Part shown: piece after piece, positions 35,776 to 45,470 of the stretch | Position numbering within the stretch: position 1 is the first letter of the stretch | Layout: every line of letters starts with the position of its first letter | Origin: Rufibacter roseolus | Lineage (GTDB): Bacteria; Bacteroidota; Bacteroidia; Cytophagales; Hymenobacteraceae | NCBI RefSeq assembly: GCF_017916365.1 | Contig: NZ_JAFMSU010000003.1 | Location: 372,001 to 436,000 of the forward strand | Reading direction: 5' to 3' | DNA length: 64,000 nt | Notes under the pieces: generated by a model | The model's input: the letters and a program-made list of their open reading frames with translations, nothing else | Told to the model about the DNA's origin: nothing | Database searches by the model: none | Program-made: the position numbers and the translations under genes

Positions 35776-36783
35776 ATGCCTGCGCTCACTGTTTTAATGC
35801 CCGTGTTTAATTCTGAAAGGTTCCTGGCACAGGCCATTGAAAGCATCCTGGACCAGACCTTCCATGATTTTGAGTTCCTGATCATTGATGACGGCTCCAC
35901 TGACAAAAGCCAGGAAATCATCCGGTCTTATGCAGATCCCAGGATCAGGTTCCTGCACAACGAGCGGAACCTGGGCATTTCCCCTACCCTGAACAAAGGA
36001 ATCACACTGGCCAGAACGGAACTGATCGCGCGCATGGACGCTGATGATATCTGTCACCCTACCCGGCTTGAGAAACAGTACGCCTACATGCAAGCCAACC
36101 CAGACTGTGCCATGGTTTCCTCTTTGGTGAGGGTGGTGTCTGAGACCGGGGAATTCCTGCGGCAGGATCAGTTTGACAGCCGGTACTTCTACTACAACCT
36201 CAACTTTGTCTGCTGGATTTATCACCCCACGGTGATGTACCGGAAAGGCGCCGTTCAGGAAGTGGGCATGTACACGGCGGCTTACTCAGAAGACTTTGAG
36301 CTATTCTGGCAACTGGCCAGAAACCATAAGATTCACAACCTGCCCGAGGCCTTACTTGATTACCGCATCACCAACCAAAGCCTGCACCAGGTTTTAAAGA
36401 AGCAGGAGTACGACCAGGCGCAAAAAGAACAGCTCCTCAGAAATTTCAGGTACTATGCCGGCGAAGATTATACCCTCCCAGATAAATACCTGGAGTGCCT
36501 CCAACATGACTTTACTTCTCTGTTGCAGGAACAAAGGGTAAGCAGCCTGTACCAATGCATCAAAGAACTACGCTTTCTAAACCAAAAGATTTTGGCCAAA
36601 GAGAACATCAACGCTGACCCAAAGGCCATGGCGGAGGCAGCTTATTACAAAGAAAGGTTTATTGTTTCAGCTTTGGTAAGGCAACTTCCCAGACACAAAG
36701 CAGTCTTGTTTCTCCTAAGCCTTGGAAAGATGAGGATGCTAAAGCAGTTAATTTCCTCTAAACTTCTTAGCCATAAGCCATAA
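35776..36783 (+). CDS. GT2 glycosyltransferase
   Basis: The 335-residue GT-A enzyme has ALTVLMPVFNSERFLAQAIES, LIIDDGSTDKS, ISPTLNKGI and the DxD motif RMDADDI. SEDFELFWQLA carries the putative catalytic acid. The long helical C-terminus may bind the lipid-linked acceptor at the membrane. It is the last gene of the tight operon that started with the exporter; an AT-rich gap follows. Confidence 0.9.
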   Translation: MPALTVLMPVFNSERFLAQAIESILDQTFHDFEFLIIDDGSTDKSQEIIRSYADPRIRFLHNERNLGISPTLNKGITLARTELIARMDADDICHPTRLEKQYAYMQANPDCAMVSSLVRVVSETGEFLRQDQFDSRYFYYNLNFVCWIYHPTVMYRKGAVQEVGMYTAAYSEDFELFWQLARNHKIHNLPEALLDYRITNQSLHQVLKKQEYDQAQKEQLLRNFRYYAGEDYTLPDKYLECLQHDFTSLLQEQRVSSLYQCIKELRFLNQKILAKENINADPKAMAEAAYYKERFIVSALVRQLPRHKAVLFLLSLGKMRMLKQLISSKLLSHKP

Positions 36784-37235
36784 TTTTATAATTTTTTATT
36801 GTTAAAATTAAATAATCATCCTTATTTTTAAACCAAGGCTTAAACCTTGCAATTTTTTAGGAGTTTTATACAAACAAAAACAAAGAAGTTCTGAACGCCT
36901 ATTTATAGGTAACTATACAATCTATACTATCAACCTCTGAGGATAATCTGCCGCCCTTGGGCAAAACAAAGGTTTCCTTAGTTGACGGTGCCACGGCCAC
37001 GCGAATGCATGGATTTGAAAAGGAAGGATCACCCAAAAACGCAACCGCACCACCTCTAACCTTCATTGTCATTCAAAATAAACACCTGGTCCTGGTTTCT
37101 AAGGCATAGCAAAGCCAGCAGGCCCAGAAGAGCGTTTTGGCTGCCTTTTAAAAAATCATGCCTTAACTTCAGTATGGTTCTGCAGCAAGGCCAAAGGCCA
37201 GGAAGCTTTAGGAACCAGTAAAAAAAACAGACACC
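36784..37235. other. 452-base AT-rich intergenic region
   Basis: A/T-only inverted repeats directly after the stop (about 36781-36810) and a weak CAAGG/CCTTG hairpin followed by a T run (about 36832-36858) may end the first operon. No gene, RNA or palindromic element is recognised in the rest. Confidence 0.4.
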
Positions 37236-38378
37236 TTGGAAAATAAATTGTTAATCGGTCCGGACCTCAAAGTAAACAACTTTGATTTACTCAGATGCCT
37301 GCTTGCCGTCACGGTGATCTTCAGTCACTGGTTTGTTATCTATTACGGAAAGGGCATTGACACAGAACCCTTTATGATTTTCTCTAGGAATCAGATTGAT
37401 TTAGGCAGTGTGGCGGTAAATGGCTTTTTCATCATCAGTGGCTTTCTAATCATACATAGCTATAAGCATAGTTCTTCCTTTTGGGCCTATTTAAAGAAAA
37501 GGGTACTCAGAATATACCCGGGGTTCTTCGTGGCTTTCATCATCAGCATGCTCCTTTTAGGCCCCTTGGGCACCTTTGACGTTGACCACCCCCAAGGGAA
37601 CTTACTCCTGTATTTCCACTCCATCAGAAAGAAGCTTTTCCTGCTAAACCTTTTCACCATGCAAGCGCCTTTTGCTATCAGGTGCTTTATGACCTCCCCG
37701 CTACCCAACCAGATAAATGAATCTTTGTGGACCATCCAGTATGAGTTCATCTGCTATTTAGCGGTGCCGCTTTTCGCGTATGTGGGAATTTTCAAGAAAA
37801 GGTGGGTGGCTTTAGCTTTGTTCGCCTTGGCTTACCTGGTGCTGGCCCTGCAAGATTTCGCGCGGATATTCCTCTGGGAAAGCTATCAGGGTAAAATTAT
37901 CAGCCACCCGCTCTACATGCCCCGGTTCTTTGCCTTCTTTCTGGCGGGGGCCTGCTTTTATTTGTTCAGGGAGAAGATAGCAAGAAGCTTTGGTTTGGTG
38001 GCGTTATCAATTTTGGGCTTGGTGATTTCCTGCGTTTGGTTTAAAGGTTTCAACCTGGTGGCTCCTTTTGCCTTAACGTACCTCATTTTCTACCTGGCCT
38101 ACTTCCCTCGTTTCAACTTTCCGAGATTCACCAAACATGGGGATTTTTCTTACGGAATATATCTGTATGCCTGGCCAGTCCAGCAACTGTTCATGCTATT
38201 CATTGGAAGGGAATTGAGCTTGTTCAGCTTATTTCTACTTTCTCTGGCCACCACGGTATTAGCGGCCTATGCTAGCTGGCGTTTTGTAGAAAAGCCTTTC
38301 CTCCAGCTCAAAGACAGGCCCGGCTTTTTGTCGTTTATACCTTGGCAAAGACTACAGGTAATAGGTGCTAAAAAATAA
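37236..38378 (+). CDS. acyltransferase-3 (OafA/YrhL-like) membrane protein
   Basis: The 380-residue integral membrane protein has about ten hydrophobic helices and the acyltransferase-3 pattern: NNFDLLRCLLAVTVIFSHWF at the N-terminus with the conserved histidine, then GSVAVNGFFIISGFLI and KRVLRIYPGFFVAF. Such enzymes O-acylate surface polysaccharides. The likely start is TTG at 37236, because no ATG exists before the conserved first helix. The first metal/substrate motif H (FSHW) and R (LLR, RIYP) are retained. Confidence 0.85.
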   Translation: MENKLLIGPDLKVNNFDLLRCLLAVTVIFSHWFVIYYGKGIDTEPFMIFSRNQIDLGSVAVNGFFIISGFLIIHSYKHSSSFWAYLKKRVLRIYPGFFVAFIISMLLLGPLGTFDVDHPQGNLLLYFHSIRKKLFLLNLFTMQAPFAIRCFMTSPLPNQINESLWTIQYEFICYLAVPLFAYVGIFKKRWVALALFALAYLVLALQDFARIFLWESYQGKIISHPLYMPRFFAFFLAGACFYLFREKIARSFGLVALSILGLVISCVWFKGFNLVAPFALTYLIFYLAYFPRFNFPRFTKHGDFSYGIYLYAWPVQQLFMLFIGRELSLFSLFLLSLATTVLAAYASWRFVEKPFLQLKDRPGFLSFIPWQRLQVIGAKK

Positions 38379-38411
38379 AATAACTGAAAACTGATTGCTG
38401 CAAAGTCAGGT

Positions 38412-38449
38412 GGTCTTTTGGCCCGTTTTGAGAAAACAAGGGCAAAACG
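38412..38449. repeat. dispersed palindromic element
   Basis: The copy reads TTTTGGCCC, GTTTTGAGAAAAC, AAGGGCAAAAC. It lies between the acyltransferase and GT2 genes. It overlaps the most upstream possible start of the GT2 reading frame, which argues for a later start there. Confidence 0.7.
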
Positions 38450-38525
38450 CCTTTCTGCTTTATCCAGGATCTACGGGATAGACCTTTTTGATTTTATAAC
38501 TGCTTTTATACTTCAAACGCAAGCC

Positions 38526-39509
38526 GTGCTTCCAAGAATTCCATCATCGCCACCTGTTATACCGCCGGTTTCCACCAGGGGGGCGAGACCTTTGTGGTCG
38601 GTGATGATTCCGGTATATAACTGTGCGGCCTACCTACCCGAGACCCTGGAAAGTGTGATAAACCAGGCAATGCCGGAGCAGGAGATGCAGATAGAAGTAA
38701 TTGATGATGCCAGCTCCGATGCCCAGGTAGAGGATCTGGTGCTAAGGATTGGAAAGGGCAGAATCAAGTATTTCAGGCAGCCGGAGAACGTAGGGAGTCT
38801 TCGCAATTTTGAGACCTGTATCAACCGCGCTACAGGAACTCTGGTACATATTTTGCACGGAGACGACCGGGTTCTCCCAGGTTTTTACCAGAAAATGGGA
38901 TCCCTGTTCCAGAAATACCCACAAGCAGGGGCTGCTCTCTGTCGCTTCCGGTACGTGGATGAAAAGGGCCGCTGGCTTTATGACCAGACCCTTGAAATGG
39001 AAGAAGACGGAATCCTTAAGGATTGGCTGACCAGGGTAGCCGTTAGAAACCCTTCGCAGTACGCGGCCACCGTGGTAAAACGTGAGGTCTACGAGAGGCT
39101 GGGCAGTTTCTATGGCTTAACCTACGGCGAGGATTGGGAAATGTGGGTAAGGATTGCCAAACACTTCCCGGTAGCCTACACCCCCGACATCCTGGCTGAT
39201 TACCGCAAACACCTCAGTTCCATCTCCAGCAACACGTTCCTGACGGGCCAGAACTCCCAGGACATGCTTAAAGTGATGGCGATGATTCAGGACCTACTCC
39301 CCCCCGAACACAGAAAGGAAATTCTCCAGAAATCAAAGAAATTCTATGCCCATTACGGTATAAGGGTGGCTAACCAGGTTTGGCATTCGGTGCAGAGCAA
39401 GGAGGGAGTGAAAGCCCAAATCAGGTATGCTTGGGGCATGCATTTTGATCCGCAGCTTCTTTGGGGCACTGCTAAAGTTTACTTTAAAATGACCTTTAAT
39501 ATTACATGA
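38526..39509 (+). CDS. GT2 glycosyltransferase
   Basis: This GT-A enzyme has PLWSVMIPVYNCAAYLPETLES, IEVIDDASSDAQ, NVGSLRNFETCI and the metal motif HILHGDDRVLPGFY. TYGEDWEMWVRIA holds the catalytic acid. The reading frame is open from a TTG at 38418, but that part overlaps a dispersed palindrome. GTG 38526 leaves a more usual 24-residue lead before the fold (327 residues in all). The start is therefore uncertain. The gene overlaps the next GT2 gene by four bases. Confidence 0.85.
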   Translation: MLPRIPSSPPVIPPVSTRGARPLWSVMIPVYNCAAYLPETLESVINQAMPEQEMQIEVIDDASSDAQVEDLVLRIGKGRIKYFRQPENVGSLRNFETCINRATGTLVHILHGDDRVLPGFYQKMGSLFQKYPQAGAALCRFRYVDEKGRWLYDQTLEMEEDGILKDWLTRVAVRNPSQYAATVVKREVYERLGSFYGLTYGEDWEMWVRIAKHFPVAYTPDILADYRKHLSSISSNTFLTGQNSQDMLKVMAMIQDLLPPEHRKEILQKSKKFYAHYGIRVANQVWHSVQSKEGVKAQIRYAWGMHFDPQLLWGTAKVYFKMTFNIT

Positions 39510-40579
39510 AAGCCGGCGTTTCTATTGTCATCTGCACATACAATGGCGAAAAGCTTCTGCCTGAAACCCTGCGCCATATTGCCCAGCAGCAGGTCCGGCC
39601 GGATGTGCCCTGGGAGGTCATCATCGTGGACAATGCTTCCACAGACGCTACCTCGGCGGTAGTGCGCGAGGAATGGGAGAAGTATGATGTTCCGGTCCGT
39701 TTCTCGTTACTGCACCAACCTAAACCCGGCCTGACCTTTGCTCGGGAGCTGGGATATACGCATGCGCAATTTGAGTACATTCTCCTCTGCGATGACGACA
39801 ACTGGCTCAGCCCAGATTACGTGACCCTGGCCTTTGATCTGATGGAACAGAATCCCAAAATCGGGGTCTTGGGTGGGTACGGCGACTTGGTTTACGAGGA
39901 GGAACCACCCTACTTTGCGACGCAGGTCCGGCTGTTTGCCAACGGGCACCAGGCCCCTGAGTCTGGGAAAGTGGCCAAGAACACTGTTTACGGGGCCGGT
40001 TGTGTCCTCAGGAAATCGGCTTATGACCATCTTTTCCGCATCGGGTACCAACCCATTCTAACCGACAGACTGGCCTCGGCTTTGAGCTCTGGCGGGGACT
40101 ATGAGATCTGCTATGCCCTGGCCCTTCTGGGCTACGACATTTGGTATGATGAGCGGCTCGCCTTTAAGCATTTCATGAAAAAGGAGAGACAAACCTGGGG
40201 CTATTACCTTAGGTACCTGAAGGAAAGCTCGGCTTGCTTTGAGGTTCTGGATGCCTACAATATCCTGGTAAACCAGGGAAGTCGGTCTGAGCTGGCTTTC
40301 AACTACCGCTTTTTGAAGGGGTTCCTATACTACGTTCAGGAGCTTCTTAGGCTGGTAGTGAAGCAAGGCGCCCTTGATCCCGCCTCTGACCAGGCCAAAA
40401 TCAACAGCCTTCTCCTTCTAGGCTACAAAACCAGATTGCTGGGCTACCGGAAATATTTCAAGGTGCGGAAGAACTTCCATCGGTTGCTGCAGTTCAAAAA
40501 TGAAAATCTCAGACTGAAGACAACCACAAAGGGTGAATCGGCTTTTCTACCACAGGAGTTAAAGCATAACCTCATTTAG
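39506..40579 (+). CDS. GT2 glycosyltransferase
   Basis: The 357-residue GT-A enzyme has VSIVICTYNGEKLLPETLRH, VIIVDNASTDAT, KPGLTFARELGY and LLCDDDNWL (DDD). It closely resembles hopanoid/capsule-type GT2 proteins with a VYGAGCVLRK segment. The helical C-terminus is membrane-proximal but not spanning. It is translationally coupled to the preceding GT2 through an ATGA overlap. Confidence 0.9.
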   Translation: MKAGVSIVICTYNGEKLLPETLRHIAQQQVRPDVPWEVIIVDNASTDATSAVVREEWEKYDVPVRFSLLHQPKPGLTFARELGYTHAQFEYILLCDDDNWLSPDYVTLAFDLMEQNPKIGVLGGYGDLVYEEEPPYFATQVRLFANGHQAPESGKVAKNTVYGAGCVLRKSAYDHLFRIGYQPILTDRLASALSSGGDYEICYALALLGYDIWYDERLAFKHFMKKERQTWGYYLRYLKESSACFEVLDAYNILVNQGSRSELAFNYRFLKGFLYYVQELLRLVVKQGALDPASDQAKINSLLLLGYKTRLLGYRKYFKVRKNFHRLLQFKNENLRLKTTTKGESAFLPQELKHNLI

Positions 40580-40674
40580 CTTTCCCAGGATGGGAAGAGC
40601 TAAGCTAAGTTTACTCACTGGCCCCGCTGCCTAGAACTGATCTAATCTCTTGCTCAGGCACAAAACCATTGCAG

Positions 40675-40712
40675 CCGATTATTAGCCGTTTTTCTGGAAA
40701 TAAGGAAAATAC
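40675..40712. repeat. dispersed palindromic element, weak copy
   Basis: The copy reads AGCCGTTTTTCTGGAAATAAGG followed by AAAATAC; the right arm is degraded. Confidence 0.4.
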
Positions 40713-40941
40713 AGATTAGGTCTTAATTGAGATAAACCCAGAACCTGCTCCATCTGCTACCAGAGGCTTTATCATTTCAGCTCAGCTTTGGTTCTAAGGA
40801 TTAGGTAATCCGTCTTTCTTCAGCCCTAATTCTCTCCCATCATCCTTACAAAGCAAAAGATCTTATACTGTTTAACAACAGGTGTAAGGCCTTCCGCTTT
40901 TGAGTTGAGAAGTCGTGTCCAAAGAGCCTTAAAGTCCGGTA

Positions 40942-40976
40942 CTTTATACCCTATTCCAGGAAAATGGCCTTAAAAC
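40942..40976. repeat. dispersed palindromic element, partial copy
   Basis: The copy reads ACCCTATTCCAGGAAAATGGCC followed by TTAAAAC. It lies just downstream of the stop of the - strand GT39-like gene. Confidence 0.5.
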
Positions 40977-40991
40977 AGCCTATCGGCAAAT

Positions 40992-42662
40992 TCAAGGGGC
41001 CAGTTGATATGATAAGACCACTGCATCTTTCCCCATAAACTTCTCCTCTCTTTCCTTGCCTAGATTGAAGAATGCCGCCTTGGGGGTTTGCCCGGGAAGG
41101 TAATCTTTATGGAAATACCAGGCGGGCTGCTCTACAAAGCCGCCAATGTTTACCCTTAGATAGGAGTCGTACAGATACCACAAGCGATTGTGTCCCTTAA
41201 CTTGGCTGATGCCTGGAGATAGTTTCCGGAGGTACGTGTCCTCGTCTTCAGATACTGTTTTCAGGTCCTCTCCTTTCAAGGCAGTGAATTTAAGGTTGTA
41301 GGCCTCTTTGTAGTAGTCATACACATGCCACATATTCCAGTAGACGTACACTGCATCACCCTGCTTGAATTGGTCATTGATATACAAGAGCGCCTCCCGG
41401 CCTTTTTCCTTGTTCAGGAAATAGTCTGGGTTGGTTATTTCTCTTACAGCGTTGTACATGGGCGGGGCAAGGAGCAATGTGGCTAACAGAAGCTTTACCG
41501 CGGTTCTCCCCAATAAGAGGGCCAGGATCTCCTGGGCAGCGTAACAGATGAACATGATGAACATGGGTGCCAGAAACAGGACCAAGCGCTCATAAAAAGG
41601 ATACTGCTTTAGACCAGAAGCCAAAAGCGCCAGCAAAAGCGGAAACACCAAAACACTGAACTTAGAAAAGCTTTTCCTGGCAAATAGTAGCATGCCCGCA
41701 CCCAGCAAAGCCAACGGGAAAAAGCGAACAACAATAAAAGCGGCCGGAGAAGCCACCGCGAATTTGAAGGTCTGCCCCAGCGGATTCTTCACTATTTCAT
41801 TGGCTTTCATGAAAAGCCATTTAGGCAAGGCCGTTGGGGAAAAAGATACCGGCAGATAAGCTTGGCAATACTTCTCAAAGAAAACCGTAAGCCACTGTGA
41901 ATCCTGGTAGCGGCCCAGGAACAGCACATAAGTCACCGCAAAGCTGCATACCCATAAGCCAAAGGCGGGAACGTACCGGAGGGGAGCTTTCCAGCCTTCC
42001 TGACGCAGCATTTTCAGGGTCACAGCCATCCCTATCCCGGCCAGTACGAAGATAACGGAGTATGAAAACCAGAGCAGTAACGCCCCGGCCAATCCCCACA
42101 CAAACAAGGCCTTCAGACTGCGCTTTTGGTGAAAGCGTACATACAAGAGCAGCGCCAGAACCGAAGCCAGCAACTCAGTACTGTACTGCTTGGCTTCCAC
42201 TGAATGATACACAACCGGCGAAGCCAGGGCCAACAGCGCCACCGCCAACATAGCCGCCCAAGGTTTGAGGAAGTACCGGGCCACCGGCACAAACGCGAAC
42301 AAAGCCGCAATGCCGCACAGCAAGGGGAACAGCCGAAGGGCCATCTCCCCTTTGCCCAGGACCTCTACTGCCAGGCGTTCCGCCCACAGAAAACCCAAGG
42401 GTGCCTTCTGTTCATAGGCCAAAGGCTGGGTGGCCAACTCCCAGAAGCTCATTTTGATAAGGCTAATGCCCAGGTAAAGCTCATCCCGCCAAAGAGATCG
42501 GTTATCAAAGAAGTGGAAGATCCTTATCAATATACCGGCTGTAACGACCAGGGAAGTAAATAAAGAAATAAGCCTCTCGGCAGCACTACGGCGCCCGGTT
42601 AACGGAAGAACCAGCTCCTCTTCAGGGTGGAGCACGGGAGCGCTAGGGGATGGCAGAGTCAT
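40992..42662 (-). CDS. GT39-like polytopic membrane glycosyltransferase
   Basis: The 556-residue protein has about ten to twelve hydrophobic helices. The acidic first loop RSLWRDELYLGISLIKMSFWELATQPLAYEQKAPLGFLWAERLAV is followed by GEMALRLFPLLCGIAALF. The RDE pair corresponds to the catalytic acidic residues of the ArnT/PMT superfamily. It is expected to use a polyprenyl-phosphate sugar on the periplasmic face. The C-terminal soluble part (about residues 420-556) is long. It is oppositely oriented to its neighbours and stands alone. Confidence 0.8.
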   Translation of the reverse strand: MTLPSPSAPVLHPEEELVLPLTGRRSAAERLISLFTSLVVTAGILIRIFHFFDNRSLWRDELYLGISLIKMSFWELATQPLAYEQKAPLGFLWAERLAVEVLGKGEMALRLFPLLCGIAALFAFVPVARYFLKPWAAMLAVALLALASPVVYHSVEAKQYSTELLASVLALLLYVRFHQKRSLKALFVWGLAGALLLWFSYSVIFVLAGIGMAVTLKMLRQEGWKAPLRYVPAFGLWVCSFAVTYVLFLGRYQDSQWLTVFFEKYCQAYLPVSFSPTALPKWLFMKANEIVKNPLGQTFKFAVASPAAFIVVRFFPLALLGAGMLLFARKSFSKFSVLVFPLLLALLASGLKQYPFYERLVLFLAPMFIMFICYAAQEILALLLGRTAVKLLLATLLLAPPMYNAVREITNPDYFLNKEKGREALLYINDQFKQGDAVYVYWNMWHVYDYYKEAYNLKFTALKGEDLKTVSEDEDTYLRKLSPGISQVKGHNRLWYLYDSYLRVNIGGFVEQPAWYFHKDYLPGQTPKAAFFNLGKEREEKFMGKDAVVLSYQLAP

Positions 42663-42787
42663 ACGTAATCTGATTAGTTTATCTGATTGAGTCGCGTTTT
42701 TCTTGAAAGCAGTATTAATTCTGCCTAACTATCTTATAAGGAATTAACCCCTCTCCTCACGCATTCCGCCTCATTTCTGGCTTGAAT

Positions 42788-42826
42788 GGTTTACGCCATA
42801 TTTTTGGAAAATGGGCCATAAAAGCA
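42788..42826. repeat. dispersed palindromic element
   Basis: The copy reads GTTTACGCC, TTTTTGGAAAATGGGCC, ATAAAAGC. Confidence 0.6.
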
Positions 42827-43106
42827 ATCTATGCTTTCAATTGGCTGAATCTTTGCCCAAAATATTTAACACTATTCAACAATAATACCAGTAAAATTTA
42901 ATTCTGTATAACTTTTATTTTATTTATAAAGTTTACATTATTATTCTCATAAGAAAGTATATACATTTACAAAGGAGGCATACTGGATGGAACAGAAGGA
43001 ATTTGTAAGGCCTTCATTACGTAAGATCCTACCAAATACGTCCTGCAGTTTTCATAAGCCATCAAAGAGGAATGATGCACCTACTTTAGACACCAACTGC
43101 AATTCC

Positions 43107-43144
43107 CATTTTGGGCCTATTTTCCAAAAACGAGATGTAAAACA
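43107..43144. repeat. dispersed palindromic element
   Basis: The copy reads CATTTTGGGCCTATTTTCCAAAAACGAG followed by GTAAAAC. It ends 30 bases before the ATG of the HAD gene, so it lies within its likely 5' leader. Confidence 0.6.
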
Positions 43145-43173
43145 AATAAACGTGATTCATAAGCTTATTTGAT

Positions 43174-43881
43174 ATGCACAGTAATTCTACCATTGATTTA
43201 AATAAAATTACCACCATCATTTTTGATGTTGATGGCACCTTGTATGACCAGTCCAGGTTGCGCAAGAAAATGGCAGTGGCGCTGCTACGCTACTACGCCA
43301 TAAGACCCTGGAAATTGAAAGACGTCCTGATCTTACATCATTTCAGGGCAGAGAGAGAGAAAATGGCTGGCGCAACGTGCGGTAATCTGGAAATGGCACA
43401 GTATGATTGGTGCGCCGCTAAAGGAAACTTCTCTTTAGACAGAATAAGGCAGGTAGTCAACCACTGGATGTTTCAGTTCCCCACTAAGTACCTGGCTGCC
43501 TGTACGTATCCAGGGGTGAAAAGCTTCTTCAAAGTGCTTCGGGAAAACAACATCAGAATTGGAATCTACTCTGATTATGAAGCGGTTGAGAAATTAAATG
43601 CCATGGACTTGGCCGCTGACCTGGTTATTTCCTCCACCCATAAAGACGTGGACCGCCTGAAACCCAACCCAGAAGGTCTTTTATATATTACCCAAAAACT
43701 GGGCGTTAAACCAGAAGAATGCTTGTTTATTGGGGATCGGGAAGAATTGGACGGAGAGTGCGCCAAAAGCGCTGGCATGCCTTACCTCATCGTGGACAAA
43801 AAGCCTTTCAACGAGTTCGACTTTTACCATGTCCTCACAAAGAAACTCCAAAGCAGCAAAGCAAAGCCTGAGTTTGTTTAG
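43174..43881 (+). CDS. HAD-superfamily hydrolase
   Basis: The 235-residue protein has all HAD motifs: I IIFDVDGTL (D18, D20), II GIYSDY, III K in RLKPNPEGL, and IV GDREELDG. A helical cap lies between motifs I and II. It is probably a phosphatase acting on a small sugar phosphate or a lipid-linked phosphate. The gene precedes a UbiA prenyltransferase, and in many bacteria HAD and UbiA domains are fused or paired for making polyprenyl-phospho-sugars. Pathway partnership is inferred from position only. Confidence 0.88.
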   Translation: MHSNSTIDLNKITTIIFDVDGTLYDQSRLRKKMAVALLRYYAIRPWKLKDVLILHHFRAEREKMAGATCGNLEMAQYDWCAAKGNFSLDRIRQVVNHWMFQFPTKYLAACTYPGVKSFFKVLRENNIRIGIYSDYEAVEKLNAMDLAADLVISSTHKDVDRLKPNPEGLLYITQKLGVKPEECLFIGDREELDGECAKSAGMPYLIVDKKPFNEFDFYHVLTKKLQSSKAKPEFV

Positions 43882-44385
43882 ATTGTAGGGAAAGCAAAGC
43901 CCTGCCCACATTTACCGGTGACTTAGTCAGCTTCTTGCCCCAACAAGACTTTTGGATTCACGCACTTGGTCATGAAGCGCCATATAACAATCAAACCAAC
44001 TTCAATCTAACCGAAAGTAGACTCCCTTCACGTTTACTCCTTTTCATATACAAGAAGAGCATTTAAATGGCAGGTCACTATTAGCCATACCTTCTATGCC
44101 ATTACTGTTTTTCAGTTTGGGACAATAATTCTCATTTTGGGAATACTGCTTAATTAAGGTTAACATCAGATATTACAAAAACCAGGGCGAAATAGTATAA
44201 TTTATTACCAAAATAAGCCTATTCAAATATTTAATCTATAAGTTTTATTCAATTAAATCTTGGCATGGTTTTAACCATGAAAGAATATATAATCTTATGG
44301 AGTACCCTCTCCAGACCAATCAATTCAACTGCAACTATCCTTATTCAAACATTTTATATAGAACGCAATAACATACAGAGAAACT
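43882..44385. other. 504-base AT-rich intergenic region
   Basis: It separates the HAD and UbiA genes. It contains a perfect CATGGTT/AACCATG palindrome (44264-44279) and no protein-like frame. The size of the gap suggests that UbiA has its own promoter. Confidence 0.4.
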
Positions 44386-45405
44386 ATGTCACAAGCTGCT
44401 ACCCTACCAGAAGCCTCCAATCCAGAAGTGGTTTTAAAGCCCGCAGGCTTTAAGGAGTACGTTGCCATTGCCCGGCCTGACCATTGGTTCAAGAACATCT
44501 TTATGTTACCAGGCATGCTCTTCGCCTTTATGGTCTATGACACTTCCTTGGATCTTACCCTACTGCTCAGAATAGTCATCGGGATTGTGAGCACTTGCTT
44601 GATTGCTTCAGCGAATTACACTATCAATGAGTACCTGGATGCCGAGTTTGACCGGTTCCACCCAGAGAAAAAGAAGAGATCTGCGGTAGTGACTGTACTG
44701 AGCCCGCTCTACGTGTACACAGAGTATGCATTGCTGGTGGTTTTGGGCCTGAGCCTCTCGTATTTCATCTCCATGCCTTTCCTGGCACTGGAGGCCTTCC
44801 TGCTTTTTATGGGCATCATGTACAACGTAAGACCGTTCCGCACAAAGGAGCGGGTTTACCTGGATGTTTTATCTGAATCGGTGAACAACCCCATCAGGCT
44901 CGCCTTGGGATGGTTCATTTTCGTGCCCACCGCCCTGCTGCCAGAAAGCATCCTGAACCCAGTTTGGGCCTTTATCCCGCCAAGCAGTATCATTGTCGCC
45001 TATTGGATGGGAGGCGCCTTCCTGATGGCCACTAAACGGTTTGCTGAGTACCGTTACATCAACAACCCGGAATTAGCGGGTCTGTATCGGAAATCATTCA
45101 AACGTTACACAGAGAACAGCCTGCTTATTTCCATGTTCTTTTACGCCATCACCTCGGCCTTTTTCCTGGGTATCTTCCTGATCAAAAACAAAATTGAGCT
45201 CCTGATCAGCTTCCCATTCTTCGCCTTGCTGTTTGCCTGGTATCTGCAGATTGGATTGCGCAAAGACTCGGTGGTGCAAGGCCCTGAGAAGCTACACAAA
45301 GAAACCTCTTTCATGCTTTATGTGGTGTTGTTCACTGCGTTGCTCATGGCCTTGGTTTACTTTGATATTCCTGCCCTGAACTGGTTCTTGAAACAGTCTT
45401 TTTAG
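44386..45405 (+). CDS. UbiA-family prenyltransferase (polyprenyl-phosphate phosphoribosyltransferase-like)
   Basis: The 339-residue integral membrane enzyme has about nine helices. The first Mg-binding motif reads NEYLDAEFD (N81, D85, D89), followed by RFHPEKKKR. RPDHWFKNIFMLPG at the N-terminus and this NxxxDxxxD plus PEKKxR pattern are typical of decaprenyl-phosphate 5-phosphoribosyltransferases. The second acidic motif is less canonical (around ATKRFAEYRYI). Its predicted role is joining a phosphoribose or similar sugar phosphate to a polyprenyl phosphate. The exact donor is not certain. Confidence 0.82.
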   Translation: MSQAATLPEASNPEVVLKPAGFKEYVAIARPDHWFKNIFMLPGMLFAFMVYDTSLDLTLLLRIVIGIVSTCLIASANYTINEYLDAEFDRFHPEKKKRSAVVTVLSPLYVYTEYALLVVLGLSLSYFISMPFLALEAFLLFMGIMYNVRPFRTKERVYLDVLSESVNNPIRLALGWFIFVPTALLPESILNPVWAFIPPSSIIVAYWMGGAFLMATKRFAEYRYINNPELAGLYRKSFKRYTENSLLISMFFYAITSAFFLGIFLIKNKIELLISFPFFALLFAWYLQIGLRKDSVVQGPEKLHKETSFMLYVVLFTALLMALVYFDIPALNWFLKQSF

Positions 45406-45470
45406 CAAGCTACTGCCCCAGGTTTACATACCCTTTTGAAACTGATCAAAGCACTTAACCTTTTGAATTG

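Larger units (their letters stand above)
40580..40991. other. 412-base intergenic region
   Basis: This gap lies between converging genes. It contains two weak copies of the dispersed palindrome (40675-40712 and 40942-40976). No gene is visible. Confidence 0.45.
42663..43173. other. 511-base divergent intergenic region
   Basis: This AT-rich gap contains two palindromic elements (42788-42826 and 43107-43144). A TACATTTA box lies at about 42962-42969, and a rare AAAGGAGG sequence (42971-42978) is found eight bases before an ATG at 42987. The 61-codon frame that follows runs through the second palindrome and is not called as a gene. Promoters for the GT39-like (-) and HAD (+) genes should lie here. 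Confidence 0.45.
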
